Shown piece after piece: positions 1 to 8,150 of a stretch of 64,000 nt of DNA. Numbering within the stretch: the stretch's first letter is position 1; each line of letters begins with the position of its first letter. A model generated the notes under the pieces. It worked only from the letters and a program-made list of their open reading frames with translations, made no database searches and was not told the DNA's origin. The stretch spans positions 3,348,001 through 3,412,000 of the forward strand of contig NZ_WOWL01000001.1 of NCBI RefSeq assembly GCF_009741265.1. The letters are read 5' to 3'. The position numbers and the translations under genes were made by a program. The stretch is from Pseudarthrobacter sp. GA104. GTDB taxonomy: Bacteria; Actinomycetota; Actinomycetes; Actinomycetales; Micrococcaceae.

Positions 1-1017
1 CGCGAACCCATCGGCGTCGTGGCACAGGTTGCACCCTGGAACTATCCCTTCCTGATGGCCATCTGGAAGATCGGCCCGGCGCTCGCCGCCGGCAACACCG
101 TGGTCCTCAAGCCCTCGGACACCACCCCGGAATCCACGCTGGTCCTGGCCCGCCTCGCAGGGGACATCCTGCCCGCCGGCGTCCTGAACGTGGTGCTGGG
201 CACGGGCGAGACCGGTGCCCTGATGGTGGACCACAAGGTTCCCGGCCTGGTGTCCATCACCGGCTCCGTCCGTGCCGGCATCGCTGTGGCGTCCGGTGCG
301 GCCAAGGGCCTCAAGCGTGCCCACCTGGAGCTTGGCGGCAAGGCGCCGGCCATCGTCTTCAAGGACGCCGATATCAAGAAGAGTGCCGCGGCCATCGCCG
401 AGTTCGCGTTCTTCAACGCCGGCCAGGACTGCACCGCGATCACGCGCGTGCTGGTGGAAGACTCGGTGCACGACGACGTCGTCGCCGCCATGGTGGAGCA
501 CACCAAAACCCTCCGCACCGGCTCGCAGAACGATGAGGACAACTACTTCGGCCCGCTGAACAACGTCAACCACTTCAACGCCGTCAGCTCGGTGGTGGAG
601 AACCTGCCTGCCAACTGCCGGATCGAAATTGGCGGCCACCGGGCGGGGGAGAAGGGCTACTTCTTCGAACCCACCATCGTCACCGGCGCCAGGCAAAGCG
701 ATGACATCGTCCAGAAGGAAACCTTTGGGCCCGTCATCACCGTGCAGAAGTTCAGCACCGAGGAAGAAGCTGTGGAACTGGCGAATGACGTGGACTATGC
801 CCTCGCCTCCAGCGTGTGGACCACCGACCACGGCACGGCCATGCGCCTGAGCCGCGACCTGGACTTCGGCGCCGTCTGGATCAACACCCACATCCTCCTC
901 ACCGCCGAAATGCCCCACGGCGGCTTCAAGCAGTCCGGCTACGGCAAGGACCTCTCCATGTACGGCGTTGAGGACTACACGCGCATCAAGCACGTCATGA
1001 GTGCACTCGACGCATAA
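1..1017 (+). CDS. Aldehyde dehydrogenase, gamma-aminobutyraldehyde type (5' end outside window)
   Basis: NAD(P)+-dependent aldehyde dehydrogenase that probably oxidises 4-aminobutyraldehyde to GABA in putrescine breakdown. The frame is open from base 1 (REPIGVVAQVAPWNYPF), so roughly the first 140 residues lie upstream of the window. The visible part has the Rossmann cofactor region, the general-base Glu in ELGGKAP and the nucleophilic Cys in FNAGQDC, and ends with the usual C-terminal FKQSGYGKDLS segment. The gabT gene follows 52 bp downstream on the same strand, which makes a putrescine/GABA operon likely. The substrate is inferred from that neighbour and from PatD-like motifs; succinate-semialdehyde or betaine-aldehyde dehydrogenase are alternatives. 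Confidence 0.88.
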   Translation, partial: REPIGVVAQVAPWNYPFLMAIWKIGPALAAGNTVVLKPSDTTPESTLVLARLAGDILPAGVLNVVLGTGETGALMVDHKVPGLVSITGSVRAGIAVASGAAKGLKRAHLELGGKAPAIVFKDADIKKSAAAIAEFAFFNAGQDCTAITRVLVEDSVHDDVVAAMVEHTKTLRTGSQNDEDNYFGPLNNVNHFNAVSSVVENLPANCRIEIGGHRAGEKGYFFEPTIVTGARQSDDIVQKETFGPVITVQKFSTEEEAVELANDVDYALASSVWTTDHGTAMRLSRDLDFGAVWINTHILLTAEMPHGGFKQSGYGKDLSMYGVEDYTRIKHVMSALDA

Positions 1018-1069
1018 CCCCGCCGCCAAACCTCCGCATCAAACCCCAGGCTTTCCAGAAAGGCTCCCC

Positions 1070-2440
1070 ATGACCACCACCGCATCAGACATCACCTTCC
1101 GCCTGGAGCAGAAGCGCCGGGTCCAGGCCGACTTCCCCGGGCCCAAGTCGGTGGCACTGGCCGAGCGCCGCAAGGCAGTAGTTGCCGCCGGCGTCGCCTC
1201 CGCCGTTCCCGTCTACGTTGCAGACGCCGACGGCGGGATCATCCACGACGTCGACGGCAACTCCTTCATCGACCTCGGCTCAGGCATCGCGGTGACCAGC
1301 GTGGGCGCGTCCGATCCCGCCGTCGTCGGTGCCGTCAAGGAAGCCGTGGAGCACTTCACGCACACCTGCTTCATGGTCACCCCGTACGAGGGGTACGTGG
1401 CACTGGCCGAGCAGCTCAACCGCCTCACGCCCGGCGACCACGAGAAGCGCACGGTCCTCTTCAATTCAGGCGCTGAGGCGGTGGAGAACGCCGTCAAGGT
1501 GGCCCGCCTCGCCACCGGACGCGACGCCGTCGTGGCCTTCGACCACGCCTACCACGGCCGCACCAACCTGACCATGGCGCTCACCGCGAAGGCCATGCCG
1601 TACAAGACCAACTTCGGCCCCTTCGCGCCCGAGGTGTACCGCATGCCCATGAGCTACCCGTACCGCGAGGAAAACCCGGAGATCACCGGTGCCGAGGCCG
1701 CCAAGCGCGCCATCACCATGATCGAGAAGCAGATCGGCGGGGACCAGGTTGCCGCGATCATCATCGAACCCATCCAAGGCGAAGGCGGGTTCATTGTCCC
1801 CGCCGAGGGCTTCCTCCCCGCGCTGGCCGCCTGGGCCAAGGACAAGGGCATCGTGTTCATCGCCGACGAGGTCCAGTCCGGCTTCTGCCGCACCGGTGAA
1901 TGGTTCGCCGTCAACCACGAGGGTGTTGTCCCGGACATCCTGACCCTGGCCAAGGGGATCGCCGGCGGCATGCCGCTCTCCGCCATCACCGGCCGGGCAG
2001 ACCTGCTCGACGCCGTGCACCCCGGGGGCCTGGGCGGCACCTACGGCGGCAACCCGGTGGCATGCGCAGCCGCGCTGGCATCCATCGGCTCCATGGAGGA
2101 GTACGACCTGAACGGCCGGGCCCGCCACATTGAAGCCCTGGCCACTACCCGCCTCCGCGCGCTGCAGGCCGAGCTTGCCGGTGCCGGAACAGCCGTTATC
2201 GGCGATGTCCGCGGGCGCGGCGCCATGCTCGCCGTCGAACTGGTCCAGGCTGGCTCCAAGGAACCGAACCCGGAACTGACCAAGGCCGTGGCGGCCGCGT
2301 GCCTGAAGGAAGGTGTCATCATCCTCACCTGCGGCACCTACGGAAACGTGATCCGCCTGCTGCCGCCGCTGGTCATCACCGACGAACTGCTGACCGACGG
2401 CCTGGACGTCCTGGCCGCCGCCATCAAAGCCAACGCGTAG
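1070..2440 (+). CDS. gabT: 4-aminobutyrate aminotransferase
   Basis: Class III PLP-dependent aminotransferase (456 aa) converting GABA and 2-oxoglutarate to succinate semialdehyde and glutamate. The motifs are in order: NSGAEAVENAVK (PLP phosphate contact, about 132-143), EPIQGEGGF, IADEVQSGFCRTG (Asp and Gln around PLP, about 265), and the Schiff-base lysine K295 in LAKGIAGGMP. The ATG at 1070 is chosen because AGAAAGG sits 6 nt upstream (1057-1063) and the protein then has family length; the longer reading from 1001 overlaps the previous gene and lacks a ribosome site. It is co-oriented with the aldehyde dehydrogenase before it, and a strong hairpin follows. Confidence 0.93.
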   Translation: MTTTASDITFRLEQKRRVQADFPGPKSVALAERRKAVVAAGVASAVPVYVADADGGIIHDVDGNSFIDLGSGIAVTSVGASDPAVVGAVKEAVEHFTHTCFMVTPYEGYVALAEQLNRLTPGDHEKRTVLFNSGAEAVENAVKVARLATGRDAVVAFDHAYHGRTNLTMALTAKAMPYKTNFGPFAPEVYRMPMSYPYREENPEITGAEAAKRAITMIEKQIGGDQVAAIIIEPIQGEGGFIVPAEGFLPALAAWAKDKGIVFIADEVQSGFCRTGEWFAVNHEGVVPDILTLAKGIAGGMPLSAITGRADLLDAVHPGGLGGTYGGNPVACAAALASIGSMEEYDLNGRARHIEALATTRLRALQAELAGAGTAVIGDVRGRGAMLAVELVQAGSKEPNPELTKAVAAACLKEGVIILTCGTYGNVIRLLPPLVITDELLTDGLDVLAAAIKANA

Positions 2441-2484
2441 CAGTCCACAGAGTTAGCGTCCCCTCGCAACGGCGCGAACACAAC

Positions 2485-2518
2485 CCGAGGCCCCGGAACT
2501 ACTGTTCCGGGGCCTCGG
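2485..2518. terminator. Bidirectional hairpin between gabT and ndh
   Basis: A perfect 14-bp inverted repeat (arms 2485-2498 and 2505-2518, loop CTACTG) lies between the convergent gabT and NDH-2 genes. There is no clear T-tract on either side, so it is a terminator or mRNA-end stabiliser by position and stem strength. Confidence 0.75.
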
Positions 2519-2533
2519 GGGATTAAGGCGCCG

Positions 2534-3787
2534 CTACCTCTGGGCTTTGTCCGGTTCTCCGATGACCACCTGCGCGGGACTGTGCAGCACGTAGCCGTTG
2601 AGCCAGGAAAACAGGGCGCGGACTTTCTGCTGGAATCCGGACAGCAGGGCAAGGTGCACCAGGAGCCAGGACAGAAAAGCCAGCGGACCCTGGAGCTGGA
2701 CGCGCCGGCGCCCCAGTTCAGCCACCGCCGCGCCCCGTCCGATCATCGCCATGTATCCCTTGTCCACGTAGCGGAAAGGCTGCCGGGTTCCGCCGTTGAG
2801 GTCGGCAAGGATGTTGCGCGCGGCCCACTTCCCGGCCTGCTGGGCCACCGAACCGAGCTGCGGCAGTTTCGCTCCGGTCGAATCGGTGATGTTGGCGGCG
2901 TCGCCGATGACATACACGCCTTCCGCACCAGGGGCCGTCAGGTCCGCCTGGACGTCGATCCGGCCGCCCTTTCCCTGCGGCAGCCCCGAGCCGGCGATGA
3001 GGTCACCGCCCTTCAGCCCGCCGGCCCAGACAACGATCCCGCCCGGGATGACCGTCCCGTCAGCCAGCGTCACGCCGTCGGCCCTGACTTCGGTGACGCC
3101 CACCCCCATATGCATCTGGACACCTATCTTCGCCAGGCGTTGCCGGGTGTATTCCTGGGACCTGGAAGAAAACATGGCGAGCACGCTCGGCACCATGTCC
3201 ACCAGGTGCACGCGGCACCGGGCCGCCAGTTCCGGGGAGAAGAACTTTGCCACAACGAACTTGATGTTTTCCGCCAGGGCGCCGGCAGTCTCCACCCCTG
3301 TGGGACCGCCGCCCACCACCACCATGTCCACTTCGGTTCCAGGCTCGCGGTCGGCCCGGTCCAGCAGCCGGGTCACGCTGGTTCCAAGCCTGGTGGCGTC
3401 GGTCACGGAGTACAGCGGGAAGGCATGCTCCTCCGCCCCGGGCGTATTGAAGAAGTTGGGCACGGCGCCCACGGCGATCACCAAAACCTGGGCGCGGAAC
3501 GTGTCACCCTCGTCGGTGGTGACGGTGCGGTTTCCAACATCAACCGAGGCAACTTCCGCGGTCAGGACCCGCACGTTGCGAATCCGCCGGAACATGGACC
3601 GGATGGGGCGGGCAATGGCGGACACGCCGATCTGCGAGGTGGCCACCTGGTACAGCAGCGGCTGGAACTGGTGGTAGTTGTTCGAATCGATAAGCAGGAC
3701 GCGGACGCCCTTGCGGCCAAGTTCCCTGGCTGCAGCGGTGCCGGCGAATCCGGCCCCGATCACGATGACCTGATATGAGTCCTCCAT
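2534..3787 (-). CDS. ndh: Type II NADH dehydrogenase (NDH-2)
   Basis: Single-subunit, membrane-associated NADH:quinone oxidoreductase of 417 aa that feeds electrons to menaquinone without pumping protons. The FAD dinucleotide fold is at the N-terminus (GAGFAG at 11-16), the NADH fold is around 159-164 (GGGPTG), and the YVIGDAAN FAD motif is near residue 300. The HQFQPLLYQVAT stretch is typical of NDH-2. The C-terminal helices carry the amphipathic membrane anchor. The start at 3787 is supported by a TAGGTT hexamer ending 6 nt upstream, which predicts a leaderless mRNA. The gene stands alone and converges with gabT. Confidence 0.9.
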   Translation of the reverse strand: MEDSYQVIVIGAGFAGTAAARELGRKGVRVLLIDSNNYHQFQPLLYQVATSQIGVSAIARPIRSMFRRIRNVRVLTAEVASVDVGNRTVTTDEGDTFRAQVLVIAVGAVPNFFNTPGAEEHAFPLYSVTDATRLGTSVTRLLDRADREPGTEVDMVVVGGGPTGVETAGALAENIKFVVAKFFSPELAARCRVHLVDMVPSVLAMFSSRSQEYTRQRLAKIGVQMHMGVGVTEVRADGVTLADGTVIPGGIVVWAGGLKGGDLIAGSGLPQGKGGRIDVQADLTAPGAEGVYVIGDAANITDSTGAKLPQLGSVAQQAGKWAARNILADLNGGTRQPFRYVDKGYMAMIGRGAAVAELGRRRVQLQGPLAFLSWLLVHLALLSGFQQKVRALFSWLNGYVLHSPAQVVIGEPDKAQR

Positions 3788-3827
3788 CCGAGCAACCTAC
3801 TCCACCGGGGTTCCCGGCAACAGGGGG

Positions 3828-4868
3828 CTAGGGGGATTTGAGGGCCGCCCGGTTCCGTCTCCGGGCCACGGACGCCTTGCGGGCCGTGCGCAGCATGTCC
3901 ACGGTCAGGACCAGCAGCGCCACCCACACCACGCCGAAGCCGATCCAGCGGTCCAGGGTCATCGCTTCCCTGAACACCACCAGCGCCAGGATGAACTGCA
4001 GGACTGGCGCGAAGTACTGCAGCAGCCCGATGGTTGTCAGGGGAAGGCGGCGGGCCGAGGCTCCAAAGAACAGCAGCGGTACCGCCGTGATCACGCCGGA
4101 GGCCAGCAGGAGCCAGAAATGGCCCGGTCCCTGTGTGGTGAGCGTGGCTGTTCCGGCGGCTGCCAGGTAGACCATCGTGGCCGCCGCGAACGGGGCCAGC
4201 ACCATGCTCTCCACGCTGAGGCTGGTGACGGCGTCCACCCTGGACCCCACCCGCTTCTTGACGAAACCGTAGAGGCCGAAGCTGAAGGCCAGGGTCAGTG
4301 CGATCCACGGCAGCTTGCCGTAGGAGTAGGTGAGGACGCCCACCGCCACAAAACCGATGCCGACGGCGGTCCACTGCAGCGGACGCAGCCTCTCCTTCAG
4401 GACGAACACGCCCAGCAGGACAGACACCAGCGGGTTGATGAAGTAGCCAAGGGAGGCCTCAACGGCCTGCCCGGTGGTCACCCCGTAGGTGTACGTCAGC
4501 CAGTTGACGGCGATCAGGAGGGCGGCCAGGGCCAGCGAACCAAACACGGCCCGGTCCCGCAGGGCCTGCGCCAGCGCGGACCAGGAACGGGTGGCCATGA
4601 TGAGGAGGGCGCAGAACAGCAGGGACCACACCACCCGGTTGGCCACGATTTCGACGGCGCCCGCCGGCATGAGGACAAAGAAGTACAGCGGCAGCAGCCC
4701 CCACAGCCCGTAAGCCCCGATGCCAAAGAGGATTCCCGCCGTCGTCTCCTTATCTACGGCCCTGGGACCGGCGGCTTTGGGGCCGGCTGCCCGGGAAGGA
4801 CGGGGCGCAGCGGCGGGAGCCGGGGCACTGGCGGGGGAGGATCCATCGGGAGTGGGCACGGAACCCAT
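3828..4868 (-). CDS. rarD: RarD-type EamA family permease
   Basis: Integral membrane protein (346 aa) with the two EamA repeats and about ten membrane helices of the drug/metabolite transporter superfamily. The motifs GLWGLLPLYF, NWLTYTYGV, EASLGYFINPL and TTIGLLQYFAPVLQF are those of RarD; the substrate of the family is not firmly known. It has an Ala/Pro-rich N-terminal tail of about 40 residues. ATG 4868 is preferred over the in-frame TTG at 4919 because a GGGGTGG stretch precedes it and a TGATTAT -10-like element about 55 nt upstream leaves room for a short leader. It is divergent from the topoisomerase gene. Confidence 0.85.
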   Translation of the reverse strand: MGSVPTPDGSSPASAPAPAAAPRPSRAAGPKAAGPRAVDKETTAGILFGIGAYGLWGLLPLYFFVLMPAGAVEIVANRVVWSLLFCALLIMATRSWSALAQALRDRAVFGSLALAALLIAVNWLTYTYGVTTGQAVEASLGYFINPLVSVLLGVFVLKERLRPLQWTAVGIGFVAVGVLTYSYGKLPWIALTLAFSFGLYGFVKKRVGSRVDAVTSLSVESMVLAPFAAATMVYLAAAGTATLTTQGPGHFWLLLASGVITAVPLLFFGASARRLPLTTIGLLQYFAPVLQFILALVVFREAMTLDRWIGFGVVWVALLVLTVDMLRTARKASVARRRNRAALKSP

Positions 4869-4927
4869 AACACCACCCCGGGGGCAGGTATTCCAGCAGG
4901 CAGGGCACGCAACCGGCAAATAATCAG

Positions 4928-4976
4928 TAGGCTTGCTTTTATGATCTTCGCCAAGCGGCCGGACACGGCCCCATGA
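4928..4976 (+). CDS. 11-codon upstream ORF coupled to topoisomerase IB, with leaderless promoter
   Basis: A TAGGCT hexamer (4928-4933) stands 7 nt before an ATG at 4941, the spacing seen for leaderless transcripts elsewhere in this window. The ATG opens the reading frame MIFAKRPDTAP, whose TGA (4974-4976) overlaps the ATG of the topoisomerase gene (4973-4975) as ATGA. No ribosome site precedes the topoisomerase start and no other in-frame start lies upstream of it, so translation of this short ORF probably delivers ribosomes to the enzyme gene. The coding interval proper is 4941-4976. Whether the peptide itself has a role cannot be told. Confidence 0.55.
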
Positions 4977-5971
4977 GGCTCCGGCGCAGCAACGCTTCGG
5001 GCCGAGGCTACCGCCGTGTTGCTGCCGGTAAAGGCTTCAGCTACCGGGACCTGGACGGCTCCACCTTGCCGCCCGGTCCGGTTCGGGACCGGCTGGAAAG
5101 CATCGGCATTCCGCCGGCGTGGACAGATGTATGGATTGCCCCGTTCGAGAACGGGCACATCCAGGCAACCGGTGTGGATGCGGTGGGCCGGCGCCAGTAC
5201 ATCTACCACCCGGAATGGCGGGAACGGAAGGACCGGGTGAAATTCGACCGTTCCCTGCAACTGGCGGAGTCGCTGCCGTCGGCCCGCCGCAGGGTCACCA
5301 TGGACCTGCGCAGTGAGGGCTTTTCGCGTGACCGGGTCCTCGCCGGGGCCTTCCGGATGCTGGACAGCGGATCGCTGCGGGTGGGGTCTGAGCGGTACAC
5401 GAACGAGAACGGCAGCCACGGGCTCGCCACCCTGCTCTGCGCCCACGTGACGGTGCGCAAGGACCGTATCCTGCTGAAGTTTCCCGCCAAGAGCGGCAAG
5501 GACTGGGAGTCGGAATTCCGCGACGCAGACCTCGCCGTCCTGCTGCGGCTGCTCAAGCGGCGCGGCCCCAATGCCCGGCTCCTGGCGTACAAGGAGGGAC
5601 GGCAGTGGAAGCCGGTCACCAGTGCCGACATCAACGCCTACGTGAAGGAGCGGACCGGATCCGACTTCACGGCCAAGGACTTCCGGACCCTGCGGGGCAC
5701 GGTTGCGGCTGCCGGCAGCCTGGCCCGCACAGGCGCCCGGCGGACGGCGGCCAAACGCAAGAGGGCCATCGCCCGGGCCATGATGGAAGCGTCGGAGGTG
5801 CTGGGCAACACGCCGTCGATCGCCCGCAAGAGCTACGTCGATCCCCGCATAGTGGATCACTACCACGAGGGCGAAACCATCGATCCCAAACGGCCCGACT
5901 CCGCCGAAGCCGAGCTCAGGGCCCTGCTGTACCGCGAAGGTGACGTGGTTCCGCTGGCGAAGAGCGGCTGA
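4973..5971 (+). CDS. DNA topoisomerase IB (poxvirus-like)
   Basis: ATP-independent type IB topoisomerase of 332 aa that relaxes supercoils through a 3'-phosphotyrosine intermediate. The catalytic set can be aligned with the vaccinia enzyme: R141 in GSERY, K173 in FPAKSGK, R238 in DFRTLRG, N279 in LGNTPSIAR where vaccinia has His, and the nucleophile Y288 in RKSYVDP. The N-terminal small domain (about 1-80) holds the GxxYRDLDG region. The start is the only ATG in frame after an upstream stop at 4928-4930, and it overlaps the stop of an 11-codon upstream ORF. The His-to-Asn change is common in bacterial members. Confidence 0.9.
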   Translation: MRLRRSNASGRGYRRVAAGKGFSYRDLDGSTLPPGPVRDRLESIGIPPAWTDVWIAPFENGHIQATGVDAVGRRQYIYHPEWRERKDRVKFDRSLQLAESLPSARRRVTMDLRSEGFSRDRVLAGAFRMLDSGSLRVGSERYTNENGSHGLATLLCAHVTVRKDRILLKFPAKSGKDWESEFRDADLAVLLRLLKRRGPNARLLAYKEGRQWKPVTSADINAYVKERTGSDFTAKDFRTLRGTVAAAGSLARTGARRTAAKRKRAIARAMMEASEVLGNTPSIARKSYVDPRIVDHYHEGETIDPKRPDSAEAELRALLYREGDVVPLAKSG

Positions 5972-6045
5972 GCCCTAGAATAGGGGACTGTGCGCTACCT
6001 GTCCGGCGCATTCTCGTCAAGACAGCCAGTTCAGAAGGGCTTCCG

Positions 6046-7476
6046 GTGTCCAACCACAGCGAATCCGCCTCCTCCCGTCCCCTCCGCGTCGCCATTGTGG
6101 GCGCGGGGCCGGCCGGTGTCTACGCTGCGGACATCCTCACGAAGTCCAGCGGGGTCAAGGACGGCGACTTCGCGGTCAGCATCGACCTGTTCGAGGCCTA
6201 CCCGGCGCCGTACGGCCTGATCCGGTACGGCGTGGCGCCGGACCATCCCCGGATCAAGGGCATTGTCAATGCGCTGCACAAGGTCCTGGACCGCGGCGAC
6301 ATCCGGTTCCTGGGCAACGTAACGTACGGCCGGGACCTCACCCTGCACGACTTCCGGGCCTTCTATGATGCGGTGATCTTTTCCACCGGCGCGGTCAAGG
6401 ACGCTGACCTGGACATCCCCGGCATCGAGCTGCAGGGCTCCTTCGGCGGCGCTGATTTTGTGTCCTGGTACGACGGCCACCCGGACGTCCCCCGCGAGTG
6501 GCCCCTGGAGGCGAAGGAAATCGCGGTGATCGGCAACGGCAACGTGGCACTGGATGTGGCCCGCATGCTGGTCAAGCATCCTGAGGAGCTGTTGAGCACC
6601 GAGATTCCGGACAACGTTTACCAGGGGCTGAAGGCTTCGCCGGTCACGGACGTGCACGTCTTCGGCCGCCGGGGCCCGGCCCAGGTGAAGTTCACGCCGC
6701 TGGAACTGCGGGAACTGAGCCACATGAACGACGTGGACATTGTGCTCTACCCCGAGGACTTCGAGTTCGACGAAGCCTCCGATGACGCCATCCGCAGCAA
6801 CAACCAGATCAAGACCATGGTGAACACGCTCACCAACTGGCTGGTGGAGGAGCACACCGAGTCCGAGAACCCGTCCTCCAGGCGGCTCCACCTGCACTTC
6901 CTGCACAGCCCCGTAGAGGTGCTCGACGACGGCACGGGCAAGGTGGGCGGGATCAAGTTCGAGCGCATGCAGCTCGACGGGACCGGGAATGCCAAGGGCA
7001 CGGGGGAGTACATCGAGTACCCGGTCCAGGCCGTTTACCGGGCCATCGGTTACCACGGCTCCGCCCTGGACGAACTCGAGTACGACGCCAAGCGGGGCGT
7101 CATCCCCAACGAAGGCGGCCGGGTCCTGGACGCTGAAGGCAACCCCGTTCCCGGCATCTACGCCACCGGCTGGATCAAGCGCGGACCGGTAGGCCTGATC
7201 GGCCACACCAAGGGCGACGCCCTGGAAACCATCGGTTTCCTCCTTGAGGACCGGCTGACCCTGCCCCCGGCCAAGAACCCTGACCCCCAGGCGATTATCG
7301 ACCTGCTGGAAGAGCGCGGCATCGAATACACCACATGGGAGGGCTGGAACAGGCTCGACGCCCACGAAGCAGGCCTCGGTGCTGCCTGGACCGGGCCCGA
7401 AGGCCTGGACCACGTGGTCCGCGAACGCATCAAGGTGGTGCCGCGCGAGGAGATGATCCGCATCTCCCGCGGCTGA
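6046..7476 (+). CDS. fprA: Ferredoxin/adrenodoxin-type NADP+ reductase, FprA-like
   Basis: FAD flavoprotein of 476 aa that moves electrons between NADPH and ferredoxins. It has the N-terminal FAD fold GAGPAGVYAADIL (about 19-31), the YGLIRYGVAPDHP segment diagnostic of the adrenodoxin-reductase family, the NADP fold GNGNVALDVAR, and the C-terminal YATGWIKRGPVGLIGHTKGDA motif. The start is GTG with AGAAGGG 6 nt upstream (6033-6039). A TAGAAT hexamer about 65 nt upstream may be the promoter -10. It is a single gene; its ferredoxin partner is not in this window. Confidence 0.9.
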   Translation: MSNHSESASSRPLRVAIVGAGPAGVYAADILTKSSGVKDGDFAVSIDLFEAYPAPYGLIRYGVAPDHPRIKGIVNALHKVLDRGDIRFLGNVTYGRDLTLHDFRAFYDAVIFSTGAVKDADLDIPGIELQGSFGGADFVSWYDGHPDVPREWPLEAKEIAVIGNGNVALDVARMLVKHPEELLSTEIPDNVYQGLKASPVTDVHVFGRRGPAQVKFTPLELRELSHMNDVDIVLYPEDFEFDEASDDAIRSNNQIKTMVNTLTNWLVEEHTESENPSSRRLHLHFLHSPVEVLDDGTGKVGGIKFERMQLDGTGNAKGTGEYIEYPVQAVYRAIGYHGSALDELEYDAKRGVIPNEGGRVLDAEGNPVPGIYATGWIKRGPVGLIGHTKGDALETIGFLLEDRLTLPPAKNPDPQAIIDLLEERGIEYTTWEGWNRLDAHEAGLGAAWTGPEGLDHVVRERIKVVPREEMIRISRG

Positions 7477-7523
7477 GGATTCCCTGACCATCCCGGGACC
7501 CCTTACCTTGGGGCATATTTCGA

Positions 7524-7538
7524 GTTAAGCTGATTAAC
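7524..7538 (+). promoter_or_regulatory. Palindrome overlapping the TetR gene promoter
   Basis: GTTAA-GCTGA-TTAAC is a perfect inverted repeat ending at the base before the ATG at 7539. It contains TAAGCT (7526-7531), which sits 7 nt before the start codon and can serve as the -10 of a leaderless transcript. This is a natural autoregulatory operator for the TetR protein encoded next to it. Confidence 0.5.
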
Positions 7539-8150
7539 ATGAATACGGACGGGATGAAGACCCGGCCCTACGACTCGCCCAAGCGCGCCGCCTCCGCCGC
7601 CGAAACGGGGCGCCGGATACTGCAGGCAACTTTGGACCTGTTCAAGGAAGGGCCGCTCGGTGACGTCACCCTGAATGCAGTGGCGGAACGGGCAGGTGTT
7701 ACCGTCCAAACTGTCATCCGCCGCTTCGGTGACCGCATGGGCCTCATCCACGCCGCCGCTGAATTCGCGTCCGCAGAGGTTGCCGGCCAGCGCGGCGCCG
7801 TTCCCCCCGGCGACGTCCCGGCCGCCGTCGACAACCTCCTGGAGCACTACGAAACTACCGGTGCGCTGGCCCTGAAACTGTTGGCTGAGGAGGACACCTC
7901 ACCCCTCCTGGCGGAAATCACCGAAGGTGCCAGGCGCCTCCACCGGCAGTGGTGTGAGCGGGTTTTCGCCCCCTTCCTTGAGGGCGGGTTCCTCCCGGAC
8001 GGGCAGGACCGGAACCGGCGCCTGGCCCAGTTCGTCGCCCTCTGCGACGTCTACACCTGGAAGCTGCTCCGCCTGGATGCGGGCCTCAGCCGCGACCAGG
8101 TGGCACTTTCCTTACTCGAAATGCTGGAGCCCTTCACCCGGAGGCCGTGA
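7539..8150 (+). CDS. TetR/AcrR family transcriptional regulator
   Basis: Regulator of 203 aa with an N-terminal TetR helix-turn-helix (about 20-70: GRRILQATLDLF, VTLNAVAERAGVTVQTVIRRFG) and an all-helical ligand domain without recognisable specificity. Its stop overlaps the start of the glycosyltransferase gene as TGATG, so the two are translated together and the regulator very likely controls itself and the transferase. The start is supported by a leaderless -10-like hexamer inside a palindrome. The ligand is unknown; self-resistance against a small molecule would fit the downstream enzyme. Confidence 0.85.
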   Translation: MNTDGMKTRPYDSPKRAASAAETGRRILQATLDLFKEGPLGDVTLNAVAERAGVTVQTVIRRFGDRMGLIHAAAEFASAEVAGQRGAVPPGDVPAAVDNLLEHYETTGALALKLLAEEDTSPLLAEITEGARRLHRQWCERVFAPFLEGGFLPDGQDRNRRLAQFVALCDVYTWKLLRLDAGLSRDQVALSLLEMLEPFTRRP

